This document shows, piece by piece, positions 1 through 8,318 of a stretch of DNA of 64,000 bases. This DNA comes from Noviherbaspirillum sp. UKPF54 (GTDB lineage: Bacteria > Pseudomonadota > Gammaproteobacteria > Burkholderiales > Burkholderiaceae_D), in NCBI RefSeq assembly GCF_007874125.1, contig NZ_CP040128.1, positions 3,968,001 through 4,032,000 on the forward strand, read 5' to 3'. The notes under the pieces were generated by a model, which saw only the letters and a program-made list of their open reading frames with translations, was not told the origin of the DNA and did no database searches. Both the position numbers and the translations under genes were made by a program. Each line of letters opens with the position of its first letter. Position 1 is the first letter of the stretch.

Positions 1-613
1 GGCGCGGGTCGGACGAGCGCAGGATCATCCGGTATTCGAAGCACTGGCCGTCGTCGGTGATGCGGTAGCTCATGTTGGCGACGTTGAAGCCGTGCTCCGC
101 CATGATCTTCCTGACTTCGCTCTCGGGCGGCACGTTGTCGCGGTCGAAGCGCAGGTAGTGGTGCGCGTAGGCCTGGGACGGCATCCAGGACTCGATCTTG
201 CGAAACAGCGACAGGATGCCCAGCGTGAGGGCGGTGACCAGCACGGCCGGAAAGTAGAAGCCGATGCCGATCATGATGCCGATGGCGGCGGTGATCCAGA
301 TCGACGCGGCGGTGGTCAGGCCGCGCACGCTGAAGCCTTCTTTAAAAATCACGCCCGCGCCGAGAAAACCGATGCCGGTCATGATGCCCTGCGCCATGCG
401 CGTCGGATCGGTGCGGATGGTGTCGCCCGTGCCGGGCAGCCAGGTCGACTGAAACAGCGTCACCAGCATCAAGAGGCTCGACGCCAGGCACACCAGCGCA
501 TGCGTGCGAAAGCCGGCGGGCCGGCCGTGATAGCTGCGCTCCAGCCCGATGATGCCGCCGGCGCACAACGCGCCGATCAAATGAATGGTGATGGTGATGG
601 AAATCGCATTCAC
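1..613 (-). CDS. MgtC/SapB family membrane protein (partial, runs off the left edge)
   Basis: Read on the minus strand from a GTG at 613, preceded at proper spacing by GGGGAG. An ATG 4 nt further in (609) is out of frame and closes quickly. About 204 residues are visible; the C-terminus is outside the window. The start carries the family's 'GGIIGLER' signature, followed by hydrophobic helices and 'TGIGFLGAGVIFK', the conserved MgtC core. After about residue 145 a soluble C-terminal domain begins. The family is an inner-membrane protein linked to low-magnesium survival and to F1Fo-ATPase inhibition in Salmonella. Many environmental members have no tested role, so a specific function is not claimed. 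A TATAAT at 664-669 (minus strand) is a plausible -10 element. Confidence 0.85.
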   Translation of the reverse strand, partial: MNAISITITIHLIGALCAGGIIGLERSYHGRPAGFRTHALVCLASSLLMLVTLFQSTWLPGTGDTIRTDPTRMAQGIMTGIGFLGAGVIFKEGFSVRGLTTAASIWITAAIGIMIGIGFYFPAVLVTALTLGILSLFRKIESWMPSQAYAHHYLRFDRDNVPPESEVRKIMAEHGFNVANMSYRITDDGQCFEYRMILRSSDPR

Positions 614-705
614 GTTGCTCCCCTTTTTACAAACGTTCCCGAACGGGCCCGCGCCCGATTTTCATTATATTGGCGAATCCTCCCGCAGCGGCGCCCGCTC
701 CCCCT

Positions 706-1665
706 TCACGACAGAAAGGCATCCAGCGTCTTGGTATCGGTCACGCGCATGGTCTGGCGCGCCAGCCGCATGAGCATATTGGTGGCGTCCTCGGTCGCCA
801 CGTCCAGGCCGAGCCCGGAGCCTTCCTGCCAGGCGGCGTCGAGCCGCAGGAAGCGTTCGCCCAGCTTGTTTTCCATCATCGCCTTCACGTGCTGCTGCTG
901 CACCGAAATCAGCGTGAGCACCAGGCGTCCCTCCGACAGCCATGCAATCGCGCTGGCATCCTCCGACACCTCTTCGCGCGGCACATAGCCGGCGGTGGCG
1001 GTGCCGATCGACAGCATGCGCACGTTGTCGCGCTCGACACCCAGATAGTGTTCCGCTTCGTGCAGCGCGATCAGGTCCGGAGCGGTCGCGTACACGCCGC
1101 CGTCGGCGAACACGTCATCGCCGATGCGCACCGACGGGAAGTAGCCGGGCGCGGCGCAGGTAGCCATCGCCACATCCACAGCCAGGATTGCGCCGTCGGC
1201 CAGCGAGGTCTTACCGTGCGGCGTCTTGAAAACCTTGGTGCGCCCATTGCTCACATTAACGGCAGGAATGACGACATGGTGCATTGCCTGCCCCAGCGTC
1301 TGCTCGCCCAGGTGCTTGAGCAAGGCGGCGCGCAACGGATCGCCACTGTACTTGGGACCGAGCGCGGAACGCGCCATGTCGAGCATGCGGCTGATGGCGC
1401 CAGTGGGATGCCCGGAGAATGGAAAAATTTCCTGCCCATGCTCCAGAAACAAATTCTTCAGGGTAGCCATCGGTACTTCATACGCAAGCGCGAGCGCCAA
1501 GATGCCGCCGATTGATGTTCCTGCGATCAAGTCGAAGCGCCGCCCGAGCGGCTCGCCGACACGCGCTTCCAGCTCTTCCAGGACACACGCGCTGTACAGA
1601 CCGAGATAGCCGCCGCCGGACAGCGACAGCACGCAAAATGGTTTGGTTTTGTTAGAGAACGGCAT
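706..1665 (-). CDS. Patatin-like phospholipase, CapV-like
   Basis: 319 residues from the ATG at 1665; a TTG at 1689 in frame is an alternative, and neither has a good ribosome site. The N-terminus has the oxyanion-hole motif 'SGGGYLG', then the nucleophile elbow 'GTSIGG' about 40 residues later. The catalytic Asp is in 'ADGGVYA' at about two-thirds of the protein. These are the Ser-Asp dyad motifs of patatin lipases. The string 'FDLIAGTSIGGILALALA' and the overall length closely resemble CapV, the cGAMP-activated membrane-degrading effector of CBASS anti-phage systems. No CD-NTase, Cap2 or Cap3 gene is next to it: neighbours are MgtC and DUF3182. Hydrolysis of acyl lipids is well supported; a defence role is only inference. 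Confidence 0.85.
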   Translation of the reverse strand: MPFSNKTKPFCVLSLSGGGYLGLYSACVLEELEARVGEPLGRRFDLIAGTSIGGILALALAYEVPMATLKNLFLEHGQEIFPFSGHPTGAISRMLDMARSALGPKYSGDPLRAALLKHLGEQTLGQAMHHVVIPAVNVSNGRTKVFKTPHGKTSLADGAILAVDVAMATCAAPGYFPSVRIGDDVFADGGVYATAPDLIALHEAEHYLGVERDNVRMLSIGTATAGYVPREEVSEDASAIAWLSEGRLVLTLISVQQQHVKAMMENKLGERFLRLDAAWQEGSGLGLDVATEDATNMLMRLARQTMRVTDTKTLDAFLS

Positions 1666-1878
1666 GAGATCGATAGAGTCGATGGACAAGGAGCCACTAT
1701 AGGAAACGATATGTCACGCAGCGCGCCAAGCGTGAAAGCTTTTGTGCTTGATCACGCAAAAAAATGTCGCTTGGAAAAATCAGCCGGCAAGGCTGTCTGC
1801 GGCGTGATTTTTGCTTCTTCCCCGGAGTGCCGCGGCGCGCGGCGACATCCATTTCCGGCATAACGCAAAGGAGGCCCG

Positions 1879-3033
1879 ATGGCGGGCACGGCCCAGCAGA
1901 CAGCCGACTCAGGCAAGGCACCGCAAGAACGCGGAACGGTCGTGGTTTATCCCGGCAATGCGCAGCGCGCTCCGTGCAGCCACGAGAGCGCAACCTACTG
2001 CGAGGTCGCGCGGCGACTGGCGACGATCAAGGGCTACGACTATGGCGGGCTGTTCGACGCGTCGCGCACGTATGACGGCCCCGTGTATTTCGTGCCGAGC
2101 GACACCTTTGTCTCGCTCGAAGCGGCACGCGCGCTCGGCATCCGTCACGAACACCACCTGTTCGGCGGCGTGGTGCCCTATCCGTTCATCGCCACCAAGA
2201 CCATCACGCATGCGCTGCCCGCGCCCGGCGCCAAGGCGCCGCCCGGCTGGTCGCCCGAGCTGGCGCAGCGCGTGCATGACGTGGTGCTGCCGGGCTATTC
2301 GGTCTTCTCGATCGACGATGCGCGCGACGCCGGCGCGGCCCTGCTGCGACAAGGCGCGGTGCGCGTGAAGATGGCCAGCGGCATCGGCGGCCTGGGCCAG
2401 TGGGTGGTGGCCGACGCCGGCGAACTCGACGCCTGCCTGGACGCACTCGACGCGCAGGAGGTGGCGCGCGACGGACTGGTCTGCGAGCGCAACCTGGCGC
2501 AGGTGGAAACGCTCTCGGTGGGCCAGGTGCGCGTGGGAGAGCTGCTGGCGAGCTATTGCGGGACGCAGCGCCTGACCACGAACAATGCCGGCGAAGAGGT
2601 GTACGGCGGCTCCGACCTGATCGTGGCACGCGGCGATTTCGACGCGCTGTTGCAGCTCGACCTGGCCCCGCCCGCGCTGCAGGCCATCGCGCAGGCGCGC
2701 GCCTACCACGCGGCAGTGCTGCAATCCTATCCCGCCATGTTCGCTTCGCGCTGCAACTACGACGTGGCGCAGGGATGCGACGAGGCGGGACGGCGCTACT
2801 CGGGCGTGCTGGAACAGTCCTGGCGCATCGGCGGCGCCAGCGGCGCGGAAGTGGCGGCGCTGGCCGCGTTCCGGGACGATCCGGCGCTGGCGTCGGTGCG
2901 CGCCTCGACCGTCGAGGTCTATGGCGGCGACGCGAACGTTCCCGCCGATGCGGTGCTTTACTTCCAGGACGTGGACGAACGCGCCGGCCCGATCACCAAA
3001 TATTCGACGCTCGCGCCGCATGCCAACCCGTGA
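1879..3033 (+). CDS. DUF3182 family protein, ATP-grasp-like
   Basis: 384 residues; the ATG sits 4-5 nt after a strong AAAGGAGG. I recognise the family as DUF3182 of Burkholderiales, function not established. The centre has 'VKMASGIGGLGQ', which resembles the Gly-rich ATP-binding loop of ATP-grasp ligases. It is followed by an acidic 'CERNL' and 'EVYGGSDLIV' segment, so an ATP-dependent carboxylate ligase is a reasonable guess. No signal peptide or membrane helix is visible. The stop overlaps the start of the next gene (alpha/beta hydrolase) by 14 bases, so the two are translationally coupled and probably act together. It is divergent from the patatin gene across a 213-base intergenic region. 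Confidence 0.75.
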   Translation: MAGTAQQTADSGKAPQERGTVVVYPGNAQRAPCSHESATYCEVARRLATIKGYDYGGLFDASRTYDGPVYFVPSDTFVSLEAARALGIRHEHHLFGGVVPYPFIATKTITHALPAPGAKAPPGWSPELAQRVHDVVLPGYSVFSIDDARDAGAALLRQGAVRVKMASGIGGLGQWVVADAGELDACLDALDAQEVARDGLVCERNLAQVETLSVGQVRVGELLASYCGTQRLTTNNAGEEVYGGSDLIVARGDFDALLQLDLAPPALQAIAQARAYHAAVLQSYPAMFASRCNYDVAQGCDEAGRRYSGVLEQSWRIGGASGAEVAALAAFRDDPALASVRASTVEVYGGDANVPADAVLYFQDVDERAGPITKYSTLAPHANP

Positions 3034-3829
3034 CGACAAAATCCACATCGCCGTCGACGACGGCCGCATCGCCGGCACGCTGGTGACGCCTGCGCCCCGC
3101 ATTCCGGGCGTGCTGTTCGTGCACGGCTGGGGCGGCAGCCAGGAGCAGTACCTGGCGCGCGCGCACGAAATCGCCGCGCTCGGCTGCGTGTGCCTGACCT
3201 TCGATTTGCGCGGTCACGGCAGCACCAATGCGCAGCACGAGACGGTGTCGCGCGAAAGCAATCTGCGCGACGTGCTGGCGGCCTACGACGTGCTGGCCGG
3301 CCACCGCGTGGTCGATCCGGCGTCGATCGCGGTCGTCGGCAGCAGCTACGGCGGCTACCTGGCCGCCATCCTGACCACGCTGCGGCCGGTGAAATGGCTG
3401 GCGCTGCGCGTGCCGGCGCTGTACATGGACAGCGACTGGGAGGCCCCCAAGCGCCAGCTGCACAAGGACCAGGATCTCGTGGCCTACCGGCGCAGCCCGG
3501 TGCAGGCGCAGCAGAACCGTGCGCTGCGCGCGTGCGCCGCATTCCGGGGAGATGTTCTGGTGATCGAATCGGAATTCGACCATGTGATTCCGCACGCGGT
3601 CATTTCCAGCTATCTCGATGCGTGCGGACAGGCGCATTCGCTGACTTACCGCGTCATCAAGGGCGCCGACCATGGCTTGACCGAGGAGCCGTACCAGCGC
3701 GCCTACACCGCGCTGCTGACGAACTGGATGACCGAGATGGTGTTCGGCGAGCGCACCGACAACAGGCCCACGCAGAACGCGACGCTGCCGGGCAGCGCAC
3801 TGCCGGAGGCGCCGCCCGGCCCGGCATAA
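3020..3829 (+). CDS. Alpha/beta hydrolase coupled to DUF3182
   Basis: 269 residues from the ATG at 3020, inside the last codons of the DUF3182 gene. An upstream in-frame start at 2921 would only add a low-quality Arg-rich stretch. Motifs of the serine hydrolase fold are present: oxyanion segment 'FVHGWGGSQ', 'DLRGHG', nucleophile 'GSSYGG', acid in 'ESEFDHVIP' and His in 'GADHGL'. This is the dienelactone-hydrolase / S9-like branch with the BAAT-type nucleophile context. The substrate is unknown. Coupling to an ATP-grasp-like protein suggests release or exchange of an ester or amide made by it; that is inference. Confidence 0.85.
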   Translation: MPTRDDKIHIAVDDGRIAGTLVTPAPRIPGVLFVHGWGGSQEQYLARAHEIAALGCVCLTFDLRGHGSTNAQHETVSRESNLRDVLAAYDVLAGHRVVDPASIAVVGSSYGGYLAAILTTLRPVKWLALRVPALYMDSDWEAPKRQLHKDQDLVAYRRSPVQAQQNRALRACAAFRGDVLVIESEFDHVIPHAVISSYLDACGQAHSLTYRVIKGADHGLTEEPYQRAYTALLTNWMTEMVFGERTDNRPTQNATLPGSALPEAPPGPA

Positions 3830-4012
3830 CGGCTGGCGCCACGGATGGCGCGCTACGCCCGCCACATTCCCGGTTCCGGGAATCCACATCCGGAATTCAG
3901 GAATGCCGCGGCGCGCAAGGAGGGCGCAAGGTGTGCGACGCCGCCGTAAACCGGCATTTTGCGCACATTTTTACCGGTCAGCGGTGCGGAGCGGGGCTGG
4001 CCCGCTACTTGC

Positions 4013-4116
4013 TATAGAGAAGACGTCTCCCTGCGAGAATGCAATTTTGTCTCCTCCATCCTCCTCCTGGATTGGATTGTGCCCGCGAGCTCTTTCGGTT
4101 CGCGGGCTTTTTTTTC
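4013..4116 (+). ncRNA. Candidate small RNA with two CCUCC motifs
   Basis: No reading frame is convincing between 3830 and 4114. On the plus strand an extended -10 element (TGC-TATAGA, 4010-4018) would start transcription near 4025. The roughly 90-nt product ends in the strong terminator at 4081-4116. Between them lies a pyrimidine-rich stretch with CTCCTCC (4051-4057) and CTCCTCC (4061-4067), exact complements of a Shine-Dalgarno core. This is the layout of anti-SD regulatory RNAs. No -35 element is visible, and the region could simply be a 3' UTR of the hydrolase gene. Confidence 0.4.
4081..4116 (+). terminator. Rho-independent terminator
   Basis: Stem GCCCGCGA (4081-4088) pairs with TCGCGGGC (4100-4107), separated by an 11-nt loop, and is followed by a run of eight or more T. 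It ends plus-strand transcription of the candidate sRNA and/or the DUF3182-hydrolase operon just before the convergent TetR gene. Confidence 0.9.
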
Positions 4117-4732
4117 ATGCCGGCTTGGCGATGGCGCGCCACAGCATCTTGAACAAGACATTCGCCCTGGCCGCCAGCGGCTCCTTCTCGCCGCGCATGA
4201 TATGCATGTGCACTAGGCGCTCCATGACGCCGAGGAAGTAGTCAAGCAACACCTTTTCATCGACTTCGTCGGTCAGGATGCCCTGCGCGCGGCCTTCGGC
4301 CAGCGTCTGCATCAGCCCGCCCATCAGGCGCGGCTGGCGGAACGTCTGGTTGCGACTCCAGGTATTCAGATAGACCGAGCTCATGATCAGTTGCGCCACC
4401 TTCGGGTGGTGATCGAAGAAATCGAGCACCACCCAGAACACCTTGCGCAGCTTGTCCTGGTAGGTTTCGATGCCCTGCAGATGGTCCACCATGCGCAAGG
4501 CCAGGATGCCCAGCCAGGTGTCGAGGCAGGAGTACAGCAGGGCTTCCTTGCTGTCGTAATACTTGTAAATGGTCTGCAGCGAGACATTGGCGGCGCTGGC
4601 GATTTCGCCGAATCCGACGCGATGGAATTCGCGCTCGGAAAACAGCTGCAATACCGCCTCTTCGATGCGCGTGCGAACGCCGGGGTCGAGCCGCGCCAGA
4701 TCGAGCACATCCCGTTTTTTTTCTTCAGCCAC
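4115..4732 (-). CDS. TetR/AcrR family transcriptional regulator
   Basis: 205 residues. The N-terminal helix-turn-helix is at about residues 20-66 ('GFGEIASAANVSLQTIYKYYDSK' contains the TetR signature). A helical ligand domain makes up the rest. The gene is divergent from the thiolase-FadB operon with a 176-base shared upstream region. Regulation of that operon in response to an acyl-CoA is therefore likely, as with other beta-oxidation TetR repressors (PsrA/FadR type), but the ligand is not readable from sequence. Confidence 0.88.
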   Translation of the reverse strand: MAEEKKRDVLDLARLDPGVRTRIEEAVLQLFSEREFHRVGFGEIASAANVSLQTIYKYYDSKEALLYSCLDTWLGILALRMVDHLQGIETYQDKLRKVFWVVLDFFDHHPKVAQLIMSSVYLNTWSRNQTFRQPRLMGGLMQTLAEGRAQGILTDEVDEKVLLDYFLGVMERLVHMHIMRGEKEPLAARANVLFKMLWRAIAKPA

Positions 4733-4908
4733 TTGCTTCCCTCAAACCGTAATCATTCTTACCGATTATAGAGGCATCAGCGTTTAGAATGAAACGTCAA
4801 TTGACCACCTGAATGCCGATCGTTTAGCTTAATCAGTGTTTCTTGCCTTTCAATCTGGCGAAAGGTGACGTAATTTTCCTTACACACAAAACCAAAATTG
4901 GAGCGGAC
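4733..4908. promoter_or_regulatory. Divergent control region of TetR gene and thiolase-FadB operon
   Basis: An imperfect dyad CGTTT-N6-AAACG lies at 4781-4796 and a second CGTTTAG half at 4821-4827, 40 bp (about four helical turns) away. PsrA-type acyl-responsive repressors bind similar GAAAC/GTTTC dyads, so this is a candidate operator for the adjacent TetR protein. The thiolase start at 4909 has GGAG at 4900-4903. Assignment is tentative. Confidence 0.35.
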
Positions 4909-6114
4909 ATGACGGAAGCCTACATTTACGACGCCGTGCGCACGCCGCGCGGCAAGGGCAAGAAAGACGGCCGCCTGCATCAGGTCACCCCGGTGCACTT
5001 GCTCGGCAACCTGCTGCAAGCCTTGCAGCAGCGTAATGACCTCGAGACCGCGCTGGTCGACGACGTGGTACTCGGGTGCGTCACGCCCGTGGGCGAACAG
5101 GGGGCCGACATCGCGCGCACGGCGGTGCTGTACGCCGGCTGGGACGAGGCGGTGCCGGGCGTGACGCAATCGCGCTTTTGCGCGTCGGGCCTGGAATCGA
5201 TCAACCTGGCGGCGATGAAAGTCATGTCCGGCCAGGAACAGCTGGTGGTGGCCGGCGGCGTCGAAAGCATGTCGCGCTGGACCATGGGCTCCGACGGCGG
5301 GGCCTGGTTCATGGACCCGCGCGTCAACCAGATGACCGGCTTCGCGCCGCAGGGCATCGGCGCCGACCTGATCGCCACGCTCGAAGGATTTACGCGCGAC
5401 GACGTCGACCGCTTCGCGCTGCACTCGCAGCAGAAGGCGGCGCGGGCCCGCGCGGAAGGGCGCTTTGCGAAATCGCTGGTGCCGGTGAAGGATGTGAACG
5501 GCATGGTGGTGCTCGACCATGACGAATACATTCGCTCTGACACCACCATGGAAACGCTGGCCGGACTCAAACCCGCCTTCGAGCAGATGGGGCAAATGGG
5601 CTTCGACGCCACCGCGTTGCGCAAGTACACCACCGTCGAACGCATCCACCACGTGCACCACGCCGGCAATTCGTCGGGCATCGTCGACGGCGCCGCGTTG
5701 ACGCTGGTCGGCAGCCGCGCCATCGGCGAACGGCTGGGCATCAAGCCGCGCGCGCGCATCGTGGCGACCGCCGTCACCGGCTCCGAGCCGACCATCATGC
5801 TGACCGGAATCGCGCCCGCCGCGCGCAAGGCGCTGGCCAAGGCCGGCATGCAGGCGAAAGACATCGATCTGTTCGAAATCAACGAGGCGTTCGCCGCCGT
5901 GGTGATGCGCGCCGCGCGCGACCTCGGCATCGACGAAGAACGCATCAACGTCAACGGCGGGTCGATCGCCATGGGCCACCCGCTGGGCGCGACCGGCGCC
6001 ATCATCCTCGGCACCGCGCTCGACGAACTGGAACGCACCAACCGCTCCACCGCGCTGGTCTCGCTGTGCGTGGGCGGCGGCATGGGCATCGCCACCATCA
6101 TCGAACGTATTTAA
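4909..6114 (+). CDS. Acetyl-CoA C-acyltransferase (thiolase, FadA-type)
   Basis: 401 residues from the ATG at 4909; the in-frame codon at 4843 has no ribosome site and adds non-family sequence. Complete thiolase: nucleophilic Cys91 in '[11 protein letters not shown]', His357 in '[10 protein letters not shown]' and Cys387 in 'LCVGGGMG'. It cleaves 3-ketoacyl-CoA to acetyl-CoA plus a shortened acyl-CoA, the last step of beta-oxidation. It lies 13 bases before the FadB-type gene, which supplies the hydratase and dehydrogenase steps; together they form the alpha2-beta2 type trifunctional complex. Biosynthetic use (acetoacetyl-CoA formation) cannot be excluded from sequence alone. Confidence 0.92.
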   Translation: MTEAYIYDAVRTPRGKGKKDGRLHQVTPVHLLGNLLQALQQRNDLETALVDDVVLGCVTPVGEQGADIARTAVLYAGWDEAVPGVTQSRFCASGLESINLAAMKVMSGQEQLVVAGGVESMSRWTMGSDGGAWFMDPRVNQMTGFAPQGIGADLIATLEGFTRDDVDRFALHSQQKAARARAEGRFAKSLVPVKDVNGMVVLDHDEYIRSDTTMETLAGLKPAFEQMGQMGFDATALRKYTTVERIHHVHHAGNSSGIVDGAALTLVGSRAIGERLGIKPRARIVATAVTGSEPTIMLTGIAPAARKALAKAGMQAKDIDLFEINEAFAAVVMRAARDLGIDEERINVNGGSIAMGHPLGATGAIILGTALDELERTNRSTALVSLCVGGGMGIATIIERI

Positions 6115-6127
6115 CGGAACCGACACC

Positions 6128-8260
6128 ATGTGCATACATTTCCAGAAAGATGCTGACAACATCGTCACCCTGACGATCGACATGCCGGGCCGTTCGATGA
6201 ACGTGCTCAACGACGAACTGACCGAACCGTTCGGCCGCGCGATCACCGACATCGAAGCCGACAAGAGCATCAAGGGCATCATCCTCACGTCCGGCAAGAA
6301 GGAATTCCTGGCCGGCGCCGACATCGACAAGCTGTACCAGATCACCGAGCCGCAGCAGGCGTTCGACATGGCGCAGCACTTCAAGGCGCTGCTGCGCCGC
6401 CTGGAGCGCTGCGGCCGCCCGGTGGTCGCAGCACTGAACGGCACGGCGCTGGGCGGCGGGCTGGAGCTGGCGCTGGCTTGCCATTACCGTGTCGCGATCA
6501 ACAACCCGAAGGCCAAGTTCGGCCTGCCGGAAGTGAAACTGGGACTTTTGCCCGGCGGCGGCGGCACACAGCGCCTGGCGCGCCTGATCGGCATCCAGCC
6601 GGCGCTGCCGCTGCTGTTGGAGGGCAAGGAACTGCGCGCCGAGCAGGCCAAGCAGCAAGGCATCCTGCACGAGCTGGCGGCCGACGGCGCCGACATGATG
6701 GCCAAGGCCAGGGCCTGGTGCCTGGCCAATCCGCAAGCCGTGCAACCGTGGGACGACAAGAAATTCCGCTGGCCAGGCGGCGATTCGAAGAGCCCGGCCA
6801 ACGCGCAGCTGTGGTCGATCGCGCCCTCGATGGCCAGTGCCAAGACCTTCGGCAACTACCCGGCCGCGACCGACATCATGAGCTGCGTGTTCGAAGGCGG
6901 CATCGTCGACTTCGACACCGCCTGCGAAGTCGAGTCGCGCTACTTCGCCCACTGCGCGCTGTCGCCGGTGGCGAAGAACCTGATCGGCACCATGTGGTTC
7001 CAGCTCAACGCGATCAACAAGGGCAAGTCGCGCCCGGAAGGCTTTGCGCCATCCAAGGTGAAGAAAGTCGGCATCCTCGGCGCCGGCATGATGGGCGCGG
7101 GCATCGCGTACGTGTCGGCCAAGGCCGGCATCGACGTGGTGCTGCTGGACGTGAGCGTCGAGAACGCGGAAAAGGGCAAGGCGTATTCCGCAGGCCTCTT
7201 GGACAAGGCGATCAAGCGCGGGCGCGAGACCGCCGAAGGAAAGCAGGCGCTGCTGGCGAAGATTGCAACGACCGCCAGCGTGGAACACCTCGCCGGCTGC
7301 GACCTCGTCATCGAAGCGGTGTTCGAGGACCGCGCCATCAAGGCCGACATGACGAAGAAGACCGAGGCGGTGCTGGCCGCCGACGCCGTGTTCGCCTCCA
7401 ACACCTCGACGCTGCCGATCACGGGGCTGGCACAGGCCAGCGCGCGCCCGGCCAACTTCATCGGCCTGCATTTCTTCTCTCCGGTCGACAAGATGCCGCT
7501 GGTCGAAATCATCGTCGGCGAACAGACCAGCCGGGAGACGCTGGCACGCGGCTTCGACTACGTGCAACAGATCAGGAAGACGCCGATCGTGGTCAACGAT
7601 GCGCGCGGCTTCTACACCTCGCGCGTGTTCGCCACCTACGTCATGGAAGGCATGAAGCTGCTGATGGACGGTCAGCATCCGCGCTCCATTGAAGTCGCGG
7701 GACTGCAGGCCGGCATGCCGGTCGGCCCGCTCGCGCTGCAGGACGAGGTCAGTCTCTCGCTGTCGTGGCACATCATGGAGCAGACGCGCAAGGACTTCGA
7801 GGCCGAGGGCAAGCCCTATGCCCCGCATCCGGCGACTGCCTGCCTGAAGAAGATGGTGACGGAACTGGACCGCCCGGGCAAGAAGGCCGGCAAGGGTTTC
7901 TACGACTATCCGGCCGACCAGCCGAAACACTTGTGGAGCGGCCTGAAGGATGTATTCCCGGTGGCGCCGCAGCAATTGCCGCAAAAGGACTTGATCGAGC
8001 GCCTGATGTTCGTGCAAGCCAATGAAGCGGCGAAATGCTTCGAGGAGAAGGTGGTGCTGACGGTGGCCGACGCCAACATCGGCAGCATCTTCGGCTGGGG
8101 CTTCGCGCCGTTCCAGGGCGGCGCGCTACAGTACATCAATGCCTATGGCGTGGACAATTTCGTGCGCCGCGCCAGGGAGCTGGCGGAGCGGTACGGGGAG
8201 TATTTCGCGCCGGCGAATATCCTGGTGAAGATGGCGCAGGAAGGCAAGCGCTTCGAGTGA
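6128..8260 (+). CDS. Enoyl-CoA hydratase / 3-hydroxyacyl-CoA dehydrogenase fusion (FadB/FadJ-type)
   Basis: 710 residues. The N-terminal crotonase domain (about 1-190) has 'GGGLELALACH' and the oxyanion segment 'LGLLPGGGGTQRL'. After a linker, the Rossmann domain starts with 'GILGAGMMGAGIAY' (about 314-327). Then come the dehydrogenase signature 'GLHFFSPVDKMPLVEII' (about 447) and a second helical HAD domain reaching the C-terminus. It hydrates 2-enoyl-CoA and oxidises 3-hydroxyacyl-CoA with NAD+. Length matches FadB/FadJ (about 715-730). It is second in the operon with the thiolase and is presumably under the divergent TetR regulator. Confidence 0.95.
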   Translation: MCIHFQKDADNIVTLTIDMPGRSMNVLNDELTEPFGRAITDIEADKSIKGIILTSGKKEFLAGADIDKLYQITEPQQAFDMAQHFKALLRRLERCGRPVVAALNGTALGGGLELALACHYRVAINNPKAKFGLPEVKLGLLPGGGGTQRLARLIGIQPALPLLLEGKELRAEQAKQQGILHELAADGADMMAKARAWCLANPQAVQPWDDKKFRWPGGDSKSPANAQLWSIAPSMASAKTFGNYPAATDIMSCVFEGGIVDFDTACEVESRYFAHCALSPVAKNLIGTMWFQLNAINKGKSRPEGFAPSKVKKVGILGAGMMGAGIAYVSAKAGIDVVLLDVSVENAEKGKAYSAGLLDKAIKRGRETAEGKQALLAKIATTASVEHLAGCDLVIEAVFEDRAIKADMTKKTEAVLAADAVFASNTSTLPITGLAQASARPANFIGLHFFSPVDKMPLVEIIVGEQTSRETLARGFDYVQQIRKTPIVVNDARGFYTSRVFATYVMEGMKLLMDGQHPRSIEVAGLQAGMPVGPLALQDEVSLSLSWHIMEQTRKDFEAEGKPYAPHPATACLKKMVTELDRPGKKAGKGFYDYPADQPKHLWSGLKDVFPVAPQQLPQKDLIERLMFVQANEAAKCFEEKVVLTVADANIGSIFGWGFAPFQGGALQYINAYGVDNFVRRARELAERYGEYFAPANILVKMAQEGKRFE

Positions 8261-8265
8261 CAGGC

Positions 8266-8301
8266 CTGCGTTTTCTCTCGGCGCCATGAGGGAAAACGCA
8301 G
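8266..8301. terminator. Hairpin between convergent genes
   Basis: CTGCGTTTTC (8266-8275) pairs perfectly with GAAAACGCAG (8292-8301). It sits exactly between the stop of the FadB-type gene (8260) and the stop of the convergent FabH-like gene (8319). The stem itself contains a T4/A4 block, so it can act as a weak bidirectional terminator; no long T-run follows. Confidence 0.5.
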
Positions 8302-8318
8302 CTCCCCCTGCGCGCAGA

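Noticed and set aside
92..988. 298-codon plus-strand frame at the left edge
   Set aside because: Antisense to the MgtC-type gene and the patatin gene; composition typical of shadow frames.
4777..6444. 555-codon minus-strand frame
   Set aside because: Antisense to the thiolase and FadB-type genes; no domain, His/Arg/Gly-rich, no ribosome site.
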